Shown here: piece by piece, positions 7,589 through 17,619 of the stretch
Layout of the letters: each line of letters starts with the position of its first letter
How positions within the stretch are numbered: position 1 is the stretch's first letter
From: UBA4582 sp002389265
Lineage (GTDB): Bacteria; Pseudomonadota; Gammaproteobacteria; Pseudomonadales; Azotimanducaceae
Assembly (NCBI GenBank): GCA_943788825.1
Contig: CALSRT010000002.1
Location: forward strand, 992,001 to 1,056,000
Direction of reading: 5' to 3'
DNA length: 64,000 nt
Translations under genes and position numbers: made by a program
Notes under the pieces: generated by a model
What the model was told of the DNA's origin: nothing
Databases searched by the model: none
The model's input: only the letters and a program-made list of their open reading frames with translations

Positions 7589-9655
7589 TCAATTTGTTTT
7601 AGCTTGTTTGCGCGCCTTACGTGAGGGCTTGCTGCTCTTCTCGGCCTTGATTTTAGTATCGGCATTGCTCTTTTTGACAACCCTGGCCTTCTTTTTGACA
7701 GGGCCCATGCCTTCCGTGGGAACAGGTTTGGCATGTTTGGCCTTTACGGGCCTGACTTCCTGAGTCTCGACGACTTCCGCTGTGATCTTTTTGGCTCTGG
7801 TTGGCTTCGGCTTCTCTAGCGGCGCTGCTGGCTCAGTAGGGGCCATGACTTCGGGCTCAGGCTTTGCGGCGCGGGGCTTGTCGGATCTGGGCTTTTCGGC
7901 GCGGGGTGTCTTGCCAGTCTCGACTCGTGGTTTGGCGCGGGTAACCGCTGCAGTGCTGTCTTCATTGGTACGCGTAATCTTCATAGCGTGACCGCAAACC
8001 CGCACTTTTTTCAAATCGTGAAAGATATCTGCAGGCATACCTGAGGGCAGATCCACATAGCTGAATTCGTCATGGATATCGATATGGCCAATGTGTGCAG
8101 CATCCAATCCCGCCTCATTGGCGATGGCGCCAACGATGTTGCCAGGTTTAACTTCATGCTGGTGCCCAACCTCAATGCGGAAGCGCTCCAGGCCTTCAGG
8201 TGGCTTGCTGTCTCGAGCTCGCCTTGGTGGTCTGGCCTCGCTGCTGCGGGCGGTTCGACCGGGTCGGTCATTGGGTCGCGCTCGACTGTCTGGCTTATCG
8301 TCTCGTTCCGGCCGAGTGTGAGTGGGCTTGTCCGTGATCAACAGATCCCGATCGCCGATGGCCATTTTAGCTAATGCAGCGGCAATCTCTAATGCAGGAA
8401 TATCATGTTCCTGCTGATATTGCTCCATGACGGTACGTAAATAGTCCAACTGCCCGGCGCCGAGGGTATCAGTGATGGTTTGCTTAAAAGCCGCGATACG
8501 CTTGTTATTCACCATCTCGGTACTGGGAAGTTCCAGTTGCTCGATCTTCTGTCGAGTGGCGCGTTCAATAGCCGACAGCATTCGAGTCTCACGGGGCGCG
8601 ACAAATAGAATCGCTTCACCGCGTCGCCCGGCGCGGCCGGTTCGACCGATTCGGTGGATATAGGCTTCAGTATCGTAGGGAATATCGTAGTTCACGACAT
8701 GACTGATACGGTCGACGTCTAAGCCTCTGGCGGCTACATCGGTGGCGACGAGAATATCAAGGGAGCCGTTTTTCAGCCGCTTGATCATGTCTTCACGGGA
8801 TTTCTGTACCATGTCGCCGTTCAGTGCCGAGGCGGAATAGCCTCTGGCCTCGAGTCGCTGGGCTAATTCGGTGGTTGCCAACTTGGTCCGCACGAAAATT
8901 AGCATGGCATCGAATGGCTCAACTTCAAGAATCCGGGTGAGCGCATCCAGCTTATGGGCATTGCTCACCAACCAGTAGCGCTGGGTAATGGTTTCGGCAG
9001 TGGCAGTCAGAGACTTGATTTCGACGACCTCGGGATCCCGCAGATATTTCTGTGAAATACGTTTAACTTCTTTGGGCATGGTCGCCGAAAACAAAGCCAT
9101 TTGTCGCTCTTTTGGCATCTGCTCAAGAATCCACTCGACATCGTCAAGAAAGCCCATGCGTAACATCTCATCCGCTTCATCGAGGACCAAGGCTCGCAGA
9201 CCTGATAGGTCGAGTGTGCGCTTGCGAATATGATCCATTATTCGTCCAGGTGTGCCGACGATGACATGTACGCCACGTTTTAACTGACGAATCTGGCCGG
9301 AATATTCCTGGCCGCCGTAGATCGGCAAAACATGGAAGCCTTTCATATGAGAGGCATAGCGTTGAAGTGCTTCGGCAACTTGAATGGCCAGTTCGCGGGT
9401 TGGGGTCAGCACCATCAATTGAACATGATTGTCTGTAACATCAACGCGGGATAACAGGGGTAAACCAAAAGCAGCGGTTTTTCCCGTGCCGGTCGGTGCA
9501 TTGCCCAGCACATCGGTGCCGGCCATTAGCAACGGAATCGTCTTTGCCTGGATCGGTGACGGGGTTTCATACCCCACTTCATCCAACGCCTTAAGGAGCT
9601 CGGTGGGCAGGTTGAGATCACGAAATGTGGTGATCACTGGGATGGTTTCGGGCAT
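7589..9655 (-). CDS. deaD: DeaD/CsdA-type DEAD-box RNA helicase
   Basis: An ATP-dependent RNA helicase of 688 residues, of the kind used in ribosome assembly and cold adaptation. Motifs in order: APTGTGKT, PTRELA, TPGR, DEAD, SAT, then the second RecA domain with VATDVAARGLDV and HRIGRTGRAGR. A DbpA-type RNA-binding domain follows (FRIEVGHQHEVKPGNIVGAI to MKITRT). The C-terminal 120 or so residues are a Lys/Pro/Ala-rich basic tail. The ATG at 9655 is chosen over a TTG at 9670 because GGA lies seven bases upstream. The tail is longer than in Escherichia coli DeaD. Confidence 0.92.
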   Translation of the reverse strand: MPETIPVITTFRDLNLPTELLKALDEVGYETPSPIQAKTIPLLMAGTDVLGNAPTGTGKTAAFGLPLLSRVDVTDNHVQLMVLTPTRELAIQVAEALQRYASHMKGFHVLPIYGGQEYSGQIRQLKRGVHVIVGTPGRIMDHIRKRTLDLSGLRALVLDEADEMLRMGFLDDVEWILEQMPKERQMALFSATMPKEVKRISQKYLRDPEVVEIKSLTATAETITQRYWLVSNAHKLDALTRILEVEPFDAMLIFVRTKLATTELAQRLEARGYSASALNGDMVQKSREDMIKRLKNGSLDILVATDVAARGLDVDRISHVVNYDIPYDTEAYIHRIGRTGRAGRRGEAILFVAPRETRMLSAIERATRQKIEQLELPSTEMVNNKRIAAFKQTITDTLGAGQLDYLRTVMEQYQQEHDIPALEIAAALAKMAIGDRDLLITDKPTHTRPERDDKPDSRARPNDRPGRTARSSEARPPRRARDSKPPEGLERFRIEVGHQHEVKPGNIVGAIANEAGLDAAHIGHIDIHDEFSYVDLPSGMPADIFHDLKKVRVCGHAMKITRTNEDSTAAVTRAKPRVETGKTPRAEKPRSDKPRAAKPEPEVMAPTEPAAPLEKPKPTRAKKITAEVVETQEVRPVKAKHAKPVPTEGMGPVKKKARVVKKSNADTKIKAEKSSKPSRKARKQAKTN

Positions 9656-9773
9656 AGGGGTTCCAGGCAAAAAAGACTAACGCGGATAAATGGGGTGGTT
9701 GGGGCGCGAGTATAGGGTTCTGAGGTTCGAATACAACACTTTATAGCTAAAAACATGAGTATTTTCCAGTTTC

Positions 9774-10562
9774 TCACGGGCAGGAAAGTAGAGATTGCAC
9801 ATCACTATCAAACAGCTTCAAGCCTTGTTTGAAAAAGCGCCCTAGATCCGCATCGGTCGGAAAGGTGTGATAGGTGCCAACCGGCGGTTGTGGCTTGCAA
9901 TTGACGGGCTCGCCGAAGTGCAACAGTTCAATGTTTTTGATGATGGTTTTACAGCCGTCAGCATAGAGATTGAGCACGTGCCAGAGGTATGAGCGCTGGC
10001 GATCAACCGGCAGGCGAGTGGTGCTGATAATGCGCCCGGTATCGATGCTGCTGTCGTCGATATAGTGGAGGGTAGTGCCGAGTTCTGAAGCACCATTGAG
10101 CAGGCCCCAGAAAGAAGCCATGACACCGCGGTAGTCGGGCAGAGGACCTGAATGCAGGTTGATGATGCCGTGTCTGGGCAGAGCAATCACAGGCTGCCGC
10201 AGAATGACGCCATAACGGATAGAGACGATTAGATCAGGTTTGTCCGCAGCCAAAATGCTTTGGCCTGCGAGAGAGTTGATATGATTTAAGGTGTTGATGG
10301 GCCTACCGATCAGTCGGCCAAGGGCGCTGAATGATTGCAGTCTCGAGTCAGTGCTCGTGTGGCTATCCGATACATCGCTGAGGCTCTGCAATAGTGCTCG
10401 TTCAAATGACTGTAGGGCTTCTAGCGCCTGTGGTTTTGTGCCGACTTTGCCAACTCTGGATGACAAGTACACTGTGATGCGATGATCTTTAAGTTTGGGT
10501 AATAACAGGTTCAAGGCGAGATTGCTGGCGATGTCGTGGTTGGCTAGTAGCGTAATATTCAC
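9774..10562 (-). CDS. formyltransferase-family protein
   Basis: The 262-residue protein carries the catalytic core of 10-formyltetrahydrofolate-dependent formyltransferases: NLHSGPLPDYRG with Asn135 and His137, and the essential Asp174 in SSIDTGRI. It lacks the C-terminal domain of methionyl-tRNA formyltransferase. It is closer in build to enzymes that formylate amino sugars or other small molecules. The acceptor is unknown and no sugar-pathway genes are adjacent. The start is GTG with AGGA about ten bases upstream. Confidence 0.75.
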   Translation of the reverse strand: MNITLLANHDIASNLALNLLLPKLKDHRITVYLSSRVGKVGTKPQALEALQSFERALLQSLSDVSDSHTSTDSRLQSFSALGRLIGRPINTLNHINSLAGQSILAADKPDLIVSIRYGVILRQPVIALPRHGIINLHSGPLPDYRGVMASFWGLLNGASELGTTLHYIDDSSIDTGRIISTTRLPVDRQRSYLWHVLNLYADGCKTIIKNIELLHFGEPVNCKPQPPVGTYHTFPTDADLGRFFKQGLKLFDSDVQSLLSCP

Positions 10563-10756
10563 GAAAAAATTGTCCTGTGGTCATTGCGATGAACGTGGCT
10601 GTGCCATCAGAGTGTGGGCCGAGTACTCTGCGATAGCCAAGAAACTGCAGATTCTACTATAAGTGTAGATTCTGATTAATCCTCAGTGAGATGATTCGGC
10701 TCGCTGCATAGTCTCTCTAGCAGATGAATGTCTGTCTAGTATCGTCACCGCTGTGG

Positions 10757-11377
10757 TTAGTCGAAAGCCCAGTTCTGCAGAATGCTCATGGAGATGCGGT
10801 ACTCACGGAAATCAAGTATCACGCCATCTTCGGTAATTTCGACTAGCAGTAATTCTGGGGCAATATACTCGTCTTCCCGCATCATTTGGCCATTGATGTT
10901 GACCAGCCGAAAATCATCAGAATACAGGTGGCTGGAGAATACCAGATCAGGAATTTGGCGCTGGATGTCTTCAGGAAGCTCACTGATTCGTTGCGGGGCA
11001 ATAATTCGGTTTGAATCCAGACCAGTAAAGTCTGCTGCTGTAATGCGTTGCTCAGCCTCGAACAATGGCTGCGGGTTGTGTTTGGGTTCGACCAGTTTCG
11101 TAGTGCTACCTGTCGTCGACGCGTCAACCAGCGGCGCAAATGGTTCAGCTGGGATGATTGATGCTGTGGTCAAGACAGGGTGTTTGTCGTCGGTTTGGAA
11201 AACCCATAACCCGAGGCCGACGAAATTCAGTATAACCAAACATAAAGTGATGGCGATCCAAGGCATTTTACGAATCAATGAGGGTTGATTTGTTGGATGC
11301 ACTGTCATCAGATCCGGTGTGCTCTGACTCTTTCGCTGTTGCTCGGATTTTTGTAAAGCATCAAGGATATAGGACAT
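10757..11377 (-). CDS. gspB: type II secretion assembly protein GspB
   Basis: The 206-residue inner-membrane protein begins MSYILDALQKSEQQRK, the signature start of GspB. One membrane segment lies around residues 39-60 (WIAITLCLVILNFVGLGLWVF). A proline-rich linker follows, then a C-terminal GspB domain (IPDLVFSSHLYSDDFRLVNINGQ). GspB works with GspA to pass and place the type II secretin through peptidoglycan. Its ATG overlaps the gspA stop (TGATG), so the pair is translationally coupled. The rest of the secretion system is not in this window. Confidence 0.9.
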   Translation of the reverse strand: MSYILDALQKSEQQRKSQSTPDLMTVHPTNQPSLIRKMPWIAITLCLVILNFVGLGLWVFQTDDKHPVLTTASIIPAEPFAPLVDASTTGSTTKLVEPKHNPQPLFEAEQRITAADFTGLDSNRIIAPQRISELPEDIQRQIPDLVFSSHLYSDDFRLVNINGQMMREDEYIAPELLLVEITEDGVILDFREYRISMSILQNWAFD

Positions 11378-13044
11378 CAGTGACGGACTCCGGCGTTCAA
11401 GAACGGGATATCATTCCCAACGATACTGTTGAGTTGAATCCAGGTGCGGGCGCCCACCAGGCCGTCGGGATCAATGCCAGAGGTTCGTTGGAAATTCTTG
11501 ATCCGCCGTTCCAGATTTAAGTCGAATAAAAATCCGACCTCTCCTGTGGGCTTGCCGGTATCTATGAAACTCAAGGTGTTTAGCAGTGCGTCAACACTGG
11601 TGCCGGAATCCCCGAGTTTCAGGGGTTGCTGATAGTTCGGTGGTGAACGCCAAAGCACGATGCTGTCTAAACGGCCCGCTGCTGCCAAGTCGCTTCTGGC
11701 AACTCGGACTTCCGCGTCACCGACTTGAAGTAGCGCATCGTCAGCGTCCAACTGCTTGAGTGTCACCCAACGTGGCGAATTTGCATCGCCTAGATCTACT
11801 GTGCCTAAATTCACGGCTAAAGGACGATTCATATGCGCTATCTCTGCCAGCTCTAGTTCTGCCTGGAAACAACTCAGACCTAGATCCAGAGCCGACTGGC
11901 AGATTGCCTGAGTGGTGTCTGCTGGCAGTTCTGCAGTCCAGATGCTGAGTACATTCAGCAATGCGGGTTCAGAACTGCTGTGGCCGCTGAGGCTGTCCAA
12001 TGACTGCCTGATAAAGGCGGGTAAGCGCTTGCCAAGTGTGTCTGAAACCGTCACTTGCGGTGGCAGGATATCGGCTGACGGACTCAGTTGCGGTACTTGA
12101 GGCGGTGTGGGGGTGGTGATGGGGATGGGGATGGGGGTATATTGCTCAGAGATAAAGACCATGCCGCCGAGAATGAGCAGCAGCGCGCCCAGCAAAGCCA
12201 TAGATTTTTTTATCCGCGGTTTGCTGGTCCGACTGTCTGATTGCCCCAACACCTCTTGAGCTGCTTTGGTAACGATCGCCGGGTTCACGCGAGGTTGATT
12301 TTCCACATAGGCACCCAGTAGGGCGCGATCGCAAATCAGATTGATCAGCCGGGGTATACCTCCAGAAATTCGGTAGATTCGACGCACGCTGGCGGTTGTG
12401 AAAAGTGGTTGGTTGCCGCCTGCGACCGTAATGCGATGTTGGATGTATTCTGCGACCTCTCGTGAATTCAAGGCGTCGAGATGAAAGCGGGCAGTGACCC
12501 GTTGCGACAGTTGACGTAATTCCTGTTGCCCGAGCAGGCTCAACAATTCAGGCTGGCCGAGCAGGATAATCTGGAGTAATTTTCGCTGGTTAGTTTCCAG
12601 ATTGGTTAGTAGTCGAAGTTGCTCAAGGACATCAACTGCCAGGTTCTGGGCTTCGTCGATGATGAGAATGGCTTTGCGGCCTGCTTGATGACTATCCAGT
12701 AAGAATAAATTGAGCTTGTCTACCAGCGTTTTTATGCTGGCCTCAGTACCATAGTTAATATTGAACTCATCGCAGATCGTCGCCAGTAGCTCTAGCGCGG
12801 TTTGTTTCGGGTTCAGCACCATGGCGATGTCGACGTCACTGGGTATCTGCGCTAACAGGCAACGGCAGACTGTGGTTTTGCCAGTGCCGACCTCACCGGT
12901 AAGTAAGATAAAGCCACCGTCGCTCTTGACCCCATATAGCAGGTGCGCAAGTGCCTCGCGATGGCGAGTGCTCATATACAAGTACTGTGGATTCGGTGCG
13001 ATGGAAAACGGCGAATCCTGCAACCCAAAATAATGTTTATACAT
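11377..13044 (-). CDS. gspA: type II secretion ATPase GspA/ExeA
   Basis: The 555-residue protein has an N-terminal AAA ATPase domain beginning MYKHYFGLQDSPFSIAPNP. Walker A is GEVGTGKTT (50-58) and Walker B is LIIDEAQN (127-134). A membrane segment (SMALLGALLLILGGMVFI) follows near residue 290. The periplasmic C-terminal part ends in a peptidoglycan-binding domain (LDSIVLW to DPDGLVGARTWIQLN). With GspB it forms the complex that inserts the secretin. The ribosome site ahead of the ATG is weak. Confidence 0.93.
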   Translation of the reverse strand: MYKHYFGLQDSPFSIAPNPQYLYMSTRHREALAHLLYGVKSDGGFILLTGEVGTGKTTVCRCLLAQIPSDVDIAMVLNPKQTALELLATICDEFNINYGTEASIKTLVDKLNLFLLDSHQAGRKAILIIDEAQNLAVDVLEQLRLLTNLETNQRKLLQIILLGQPELLSLLGQQELRQLSQRVTARFHLDALNSREVAEYIQHRITVAGGNQPLFTTASVRRIYRISGGIPRLINLICDRALLGAYVENQPRVNPAIVTKAAQEVLGQSDSRTSKPRIKKSMALLGALLLILGGMVFISEQYTPIPIPITTPTPPQVPQLSPSADILPPQVTVSDTLGKRLPAFIRQSLDSLSGHSSSEPALLNVLSIWTAELPADTTQAICQSALDLGLSCFQAELELAEIAHMNRPLAVNLGTVDLGDANSPRWVTLKQLDADDALLQVGDAEVRVARSDLAAAGRLDSIVLWRSPPNYQQPLKLGDSGTSVDALLNTLSFIDTGKPTGEVGFLFDLNLERRIKNFQRTSGIDPDGLVGARTWIQLNSIVGNDIPFLNAGVRH

Positions 13045-13192
13045 TCAATAAAACTTTAGCAATGAAGGCTGAATGGAAAATCGCTCTGGTATCAGCCGCA
13101 GGATATCAGGGCGCGCCGGTCTGGCCAACCGCTATAGTCGGGGCTAAGCTGACAATGGTGGGTGAAATCGATAAAAAGCAGGTGCCAAGAGT

Positions 13193-14287
13193 ATGGGGAA
13201 AATGTCCGTGAGCAGGCTGATGTCTCTGGCGCGAGCACCTGTGGCGGCCTTGCTGTTACTGTTGATGCCTGTAATGGGTTGTAGCACGCTGGGTTATTAT
13301 CAACAGGCCGTCAGTGGCCAACTGCGGCTGATCGTCAATCGACGTGATTTGGACACGGTGCTGAGTGATCCCGCGGTAAGGCCCGTTGTGAAGCAAAAGA
13401 TCCTGCTGGCCAGGCAGGTCAGCCAATTTGCCGAACGGGAACTGGGGTTGCCCGTGGAGGATAGCTTTTCCACCTATGTTGATGTGGGTTCGCCCTACGT
13501 CGTGTGGAGTGTCTTCGCAGCAGCAGAGTTTTCGCTGGACCTACAAAAATTTTGTTACCCGATAGCTGGGTGCGTCAGTTACAAAGGCTATTTTTCGCCA
13601 GACTCAGCGGCTCAATTCAGCCAGTCTCTGGCGGCCCAAGGGTTGGACGTGTTTTATGGTGGCGTTGCCGCGTATTCGACGTTGGGTTGGTTCGCCGATC
13701 CGTTGTTAAATACCTTTATTGAACGGGATGACACCCGCCTTGCTGGGTTGCTATTCCATGAGCTTGCCCACAAAGCTGTCTATATTCCTGGTGATACTCG
13801 ATTTAATGAGAGTTTTGCGACGGCTGTTGAGCGTGCGGCATTGCTTCGCTGGTTGCAGTTGCAGCAGCAAAGTAAAGCATTTGAAGACTATCTCGTCCTG
13901 GAACAACAACGAGCGCAGGTCCTGACCTTAATTAGTTCAGCTAAAGTTGATTTGGCAGCAATCTACGCCAGCACCGCAACGGATGCGGTCAAACGGGAAG
14001 GCAAGGCGGAGGTTTTTGAGGTTATGCGGGCTAGATACAAGGAGCTCGCGGCAGCCGGGCAAGTTGGTGGGGTTTTCAGCGAATGGATGGCGAGCGAGAT
14101 CAATAATGCCGGAATCGGTGCATTAGCGGATTACAATGACTGGGTTGCGAGCTTCGAGGTGTGGCTCGCTAACTTAGACGGGAATTTGCCAGCGTTCTAC
14201 CGTGAGGTACAACAGCTGGCAACGCTAGATCGATTGGAGCGCGACGCCTTCCTTAATCAGTTAGCAGCCACGCGCATACCAGAGTGA
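13193..14287 (+). CDS. predicted lipoprotein metallo-aminopeptidase
   Basis: The 364-residue protein resembles the family of predicted aminopeptidases with an HEXXH zinc site (PF10023-like). The N-terminus is a lipoprotein signal with lipobox LMPVMGC (Cys30). The zinc-binding motif HELAH is at 189-193 and a third ligand is probably Glu206 in FNESFA. It is likely anchored in the envelope; the peptide substrate is unknown. Two in-frame ATGs (13193 and 13202) are both possible starts. The 3' end overlaps the convergent transporter gene by 35 bases. Confidence 0.85.
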   Translation: MGKMSVSRLMSLARAPVAALLLLLMPVMGCSTLGYYQQAVSGQLRLIVNRRDLDTVLSDPAVRPVVKQKILLARQVSQFAERELGLPVEDSFSTYVDVGSPYVVWSVFAAAEFSLDLQKFCYPIAGCVSYKGYFSPDSAAQFSQSLAAQGLDVFYGGVAAYSTLGWFADPLLNTFIERDDTRLAGLLFHELAHKAVYIPGDTRFNESFATAVERAALLRWLQLQQQSKAFEDYLVLEQQRAQVLTLISSAKVDLAAIYASTATDAVKREGKAEVFEVMRARYKELAAAGQVGGVFSEWMASEINNAGIGALADYNDWVASFEVWLANLDGNLPAFYREVQQLATLDRLERDAFLNQLAATRIPE

Positions 14288-15638
14288 TCACCACGGCGCC
14301 GGTCAGGTTCAGAACGAAACCCTCTTTGGCCATTACACTGGTGGGGAATCTGCCGGTGCTGAAGACGATGGTATTGGGTGCCGTGGCAACGGGTAGCATG
14401 AAGGCACAACTGGCACTCATGGCCGCAGGGACCATTAGCAGCGCAGGCTCCATGCCGGTTGCTACCGCTGCGGCAGCCAAAATTGGCATCATCAGACTGG
14501 TGGTGGCCGTATTGCTGGTCATCTCGGTCAGGAAAGTGATGGTCAGGCAGATAGTCGCCAGCATCAATAGAATGTGCCAGCCGGCAATGTCTGACAAGGC
14601 GGTGCCCAGTGCTTCACTCAGGCCCGAGACGATGAATCCTTTGGCGATCGCGATACCGCCGCCAAACAGGATGAGCATTCCCCAGGGTATTTTCCCTGCC
14701 GTTTCCCAGTTGAGTAGCTTTTCGCCTTTGCCGTCATTGATCAAAAACATAGCAACAACAGCCACCAGCGCCACGCTGGCATCGTTAGCGCCAGGTACGC
14801 CCAGCCACTCGCTCCAACCGCCGAATGGCTGACCTCGAGTCATCCAAGCGATTGCGGTCAGAGAGAAAACCAAAAAGACTCGGCGCTCTTCCGTATGCCA
14901 GACGCCGACAGCGGGCATATTAACGTGACCCTGATGCCGCAGATGCCGGGTGAGCCAAAGCCCAATGAGCGGCACCATAATCAGCACAACCGGAACGCCC
15001 CATGTCATCCAGGTGAAGAAGCCGATCTCGTTGCCGGTATATTGCAGGTATATCTCGCGGAAAATCAGGTTCGGTGGCGTGCCAATGGGCGTGCCAATGC
15101 CGCCGACGCTGGCGGCGTAAGCAATGCCTAACAGCAAGGGTGTTGGCAATTCAGCGTCGTCGGAGCGCTCGATCACAGCGAGAGCCACCGGTAATAGCAT
15201 CAAGGTGGTTGCGGTATTGGATATCCACATGCTCAGTACTGCGGCGGCGGCCATGAAACCGAAGACCAGGCGGCGACTGCTCGTGCCGCCGAACAGGTGC
15301 ACCATGTTGAGTGCGACCCTGCGGTGGGCACCGCTCTTCTCCATGGCTGTTGAGAGGATAAAACCTCCCATCAACAACAACACCAGTGGGCTACCATAGG
15401 CGGCGCCCACTTCGTTCGGAGTCAGAACGCCGAAGACCGGCAATAGGGCCAACGGTATTAGCGAAGTCGCCGGAATCGGAATGGGCTCAAAAATCCACCA
15501 AATTGCGCATAGGGTCGTGATAGCGCCGGTCCAGCAGGCTTTAGCTTCCCAGCCAAAGAAGTTCAGAGCCATAAAGACCAAGGCGCTCGCGATAGGGCCG
15601 AGAATAAGTAATAAGGGTTTGATGTTTCCAGAGTTCAT
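14253..15638 (-). CDS. DASS/SLC13-type anion:sodium symporter
   Basis: The 461-residue, very hydrophobic protein matches the divalent anion:sodium symporter family that imports dicarboxylates, citrate or sulfate. Visible family motifs are SNTATTLMLLPVAL in the first half and EMTSNTATTSLMMPI in the second; these paired SNT motifs bind sodium and substrate. IGTPPNLIF is also present. The ATG at 15638 is chosen because the protein starts there in the family; the upstream extension is hydrophilic and unlike it. The substrate cannot be read. Confidence 0.9.
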   Translation of the reverse strand: MNSGNIKPLLLILGPIASALVFMALNFFGWEAKACWTGAITTLCAIWWIFEPIPIPATSLIPLALLPVFGVLTPNEVGAAYGSPLVLLLMGGFILSTAMEKSGAHRRVALNMVHLFGGTSSRRLVFGFMAAAAVLSMWISNTATTLMLLPVALAVIERSDDAELPTPLLLGIAYAASVGGIGTPIGTPPNLIFREIYLQYTGNEIGFFTWMTWGVPVVLIMVPLIGLWLTRHLRHQGHVNMPAVGVWHTEERRVFLVFSLTAIAWMTRGQPFGGWSEWLGVPGANDASVALVAVVAMFLINDGKGEKLLNWETAGKIPWGMLILFGGGIAIAKGFIVSGLSEALGTALSDIAGWHILLMLATICLTITFLTEMTSNTATTSLMMPILAAAAVATGMEPALLMVPAAMSASCAFMLPVATAPNTIVFSTGRFPTSVMAKEGFVLNLTGAVVITLVCAWLLTD

Positions 15639-15744
15639 AATGGGCGGCACTCGTGAACGGTGACAAGTTGAATGACTGATTATACATGGCTTGGACCGCG
15701 GCCATAGTTTTGGCAATTGCCCGAGTATGTGTGATGATTCATGT

Positions 15745-17163
15745 ATGGCTGAAACTATCTATTGGTATGACCTGGAAACCACCGGCATCGATCCCGCGAG
15801 GGATCGGGCTATTCAATTTGCGGGCATCCGCACCGACCTCGATTTGAACGTGTTGGGTGAGCCTGTGAACCTGTTCTGCTATCCCGGTGACGATGTGGTG
15901 CCGTCACCGGATGCCATTGCAGTGACGGGCATTAACATGTCTGACTTGCAGCGCGATGGTCTGCGGGAAACGGATTTTATTGCGGCGATTCTTGCTGAGT
16001 TCAGTCAGCCAGGCACTTGTGTGACTGGCTTTAACAGTATTCGCTTCGATGACGAGTTCACCCGCAACACCCTGTATCGCAATTTTTTGGATCCCTATGC
16101 GCGAGAATGGCAAGGAGGCTGTTCTCGGTGGGACGTTATCGACCTATTTCGTATGGCCCAGGCCCTGCGTCCAGAGGGTTTTCATTGGCCAGAGCGCGCC
16201 CCCGGCATACCGTCGTTCAGGCTGGAGCAGCTGACTCAAGCGAACCAAGTGGGTCATGCGAATGCCCATGATGCGGTGGCGGATGTCATGGCAACGATCG
16301 ATGTAACCAGGAAGCTGCGCCAGGCTCAAGGTAAACTCTACGACTATCTGTTTAACTTGCGGCGTAAAGGCGCTGTGCGCGATCAACTTTATCCGTTAGG
16401 TAAGTCCGCCATTGTTCACGTCTCATCTATGTATCCCGCTCAACGAGGTTGTCTGGCGGTGGTTCTGCCGTTGTGCGTCCATCCGACTAACCCTAACGGT
16501 ATAATCTGTTTTGATTTAACTGAGGATCCCGACGAGCTTATCCGGCTTGGGCCGGACGAGCTCTACAGGCGGGTGTTTAGCGCTCGCCAGGTCTTAGAGG
16601 AAGAAGGCGTGAGCCGCATTCCCCTGAAGACCATCCATGTTAATCGCTGCCCGGCGATTGCTCCGATGAAAACGCTCAGCGGCCAGGAACAGCGACTGGG
16701 CGTGGATGTTGCCCAGTGCTTGTTACATATGCGCCAGCTGCAGCGGGCCAGTGGTATCGTAGAAAAAATATCCGAAGCCTTTGCGCGCAACGAATTTCCG
16801 CTCATTGATGATCCTGATTTAATGCTCTATCAAGGTGGTTTCTTCGGTGCCGCCGATAAAGCCTTAATGCGAGAGCTGCGTCTTGCTGCCCCCGAGGATC
16901 TGTCACGGTTTAGTGGCAAATTTCAGGATGTACGACTCGACGAGATGTTGTTTCGGTATCGAGGCCGAAATTTCCCTGACTCCTTGAGCCCAGCAGAGCG
17001 TCAGCGCTGGAATGCCTGGCGCTGGGAACACTGGGGCGAGGGTCAGCAATTACTCGACGCTGAGGCTAGAATTGAGGCCGTGCAGCAGGTTCAGGGCGAT
17101 CAGGCCTGTCTAACTGATTTACAGGGGTATTTGCGATACATCAAAGCAGGTCTAGAGGCTTAA
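15745..17163 (+). CDS. sbcB: exodeoxyribonuclease I
   Basis: This 472-residue enzyme degrades single-stranded DNA 3' to 5' in mismatch repair and recombination. The DEDDh catalytic residues are visible: Asp9 and Glu11 in YDLETTG, an Asp in NSIRFDDEF, and His/Asp in HANAHDAVAD. The SH3-like and helical C-terminal ExoI domains follow. The ATG at 15745 puts the first exonuclease motif at residue 9, close to relatives; a TTG at 15691 would add an unlikely leader. The gene is single, with unrelated neighbours. Confidence 0.95.
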   Translation: MAETIYWYDLETTGIDPARDRAIQFAGIRTDLDLNVLGEPVNLFCYPGDDVVPSPDAIAVTGINMSDLQRDGLRETDFIAAILAEFSQPGTCVTGFNSIRFDDEFTRNTLYRNFLDPYAREWQGGCSRWDVIDLFRMAQALRPEGFHWPERAPGIPSFRLEQLTQANQVGHANAHDAVADVMATIDVTRKLRQAQGKLYDYLFNLRRKGAVRDQLYPLGKSAIVHVSSMYPAQRGCLAVVLPLCVHPTNPNGIICFDLTEDPDELIRLGPDELYRRVFSARQVLEEEGVSRIPLKTIHVNRCPAIAPMKTLSGQEQRLGVDVAQCLLHMRQLQRASGIVEKISEAFARNEFPLIDDPDLMLYQGGFFGAADKALMRELRLAAPEDLSRFSGKFQDVRLDEMLFRYRGRNFPDSLSPAERQRWNAWRWEHWGEGQQLLDAEARIEAVQQVQGDQACLTDLQGYLRYIKAGLEA

Positions 17164-17217
17164 GCGCTGCTTTGATTGACGTATCCAGCGTTGGCGAGGC
17201 TTAACCAAAAACCGCTT

Positions 17218-17250
17218 GAGCTTATTTGATGAGCTTATTTGATGAGCTTA
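17218..17250. repeat. 13-bp tandem duplication
   Basis: GAGCTTATTTGAT occurs twice in tandem, followed by GAGCTTA as a partial third copy. Confidence 0.9.
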
Positions 17251-17591
17251 GATTTGCCGGTCGCCTGCGACCTGCAGAATAGGATCGCGAAAGATATCAC
17301 CGCTATCTCCAGGCTGGCTCGCATCGGGTGACGTGCTACTCATCATTGGCGGGCTCAGGTACTGCAGCATGATCACTGCTGTCTCGATCGCGACCCAGGC
17401 CAGGGCGATTAAGCCGACGCTGACTGCCACTGAAAAGTAGTCAGCGTTGATATAGAGTATCCAGACCGCGCCCACCATCTACCGGTCGCGTTAACATGAT
17501 CATCGCGACTTTAGCAAAGCGCTGGAAACTCAGGTTTAGTAAAATACGATCAAGAGCAGCGTGCAGGTGGATTGAGTGCATCGCTGGTTTC

Positions 17592-17619
17592 ATCGCTGTC
17601 GTTTGATCGCTGTCGTTTG
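17592..17619. repeat. 14-bp tandem duplication
   Basis: ATCGCTGTCGTTTG occurs twice in tandem, followed by ATCGC. Confidence 0.9.
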
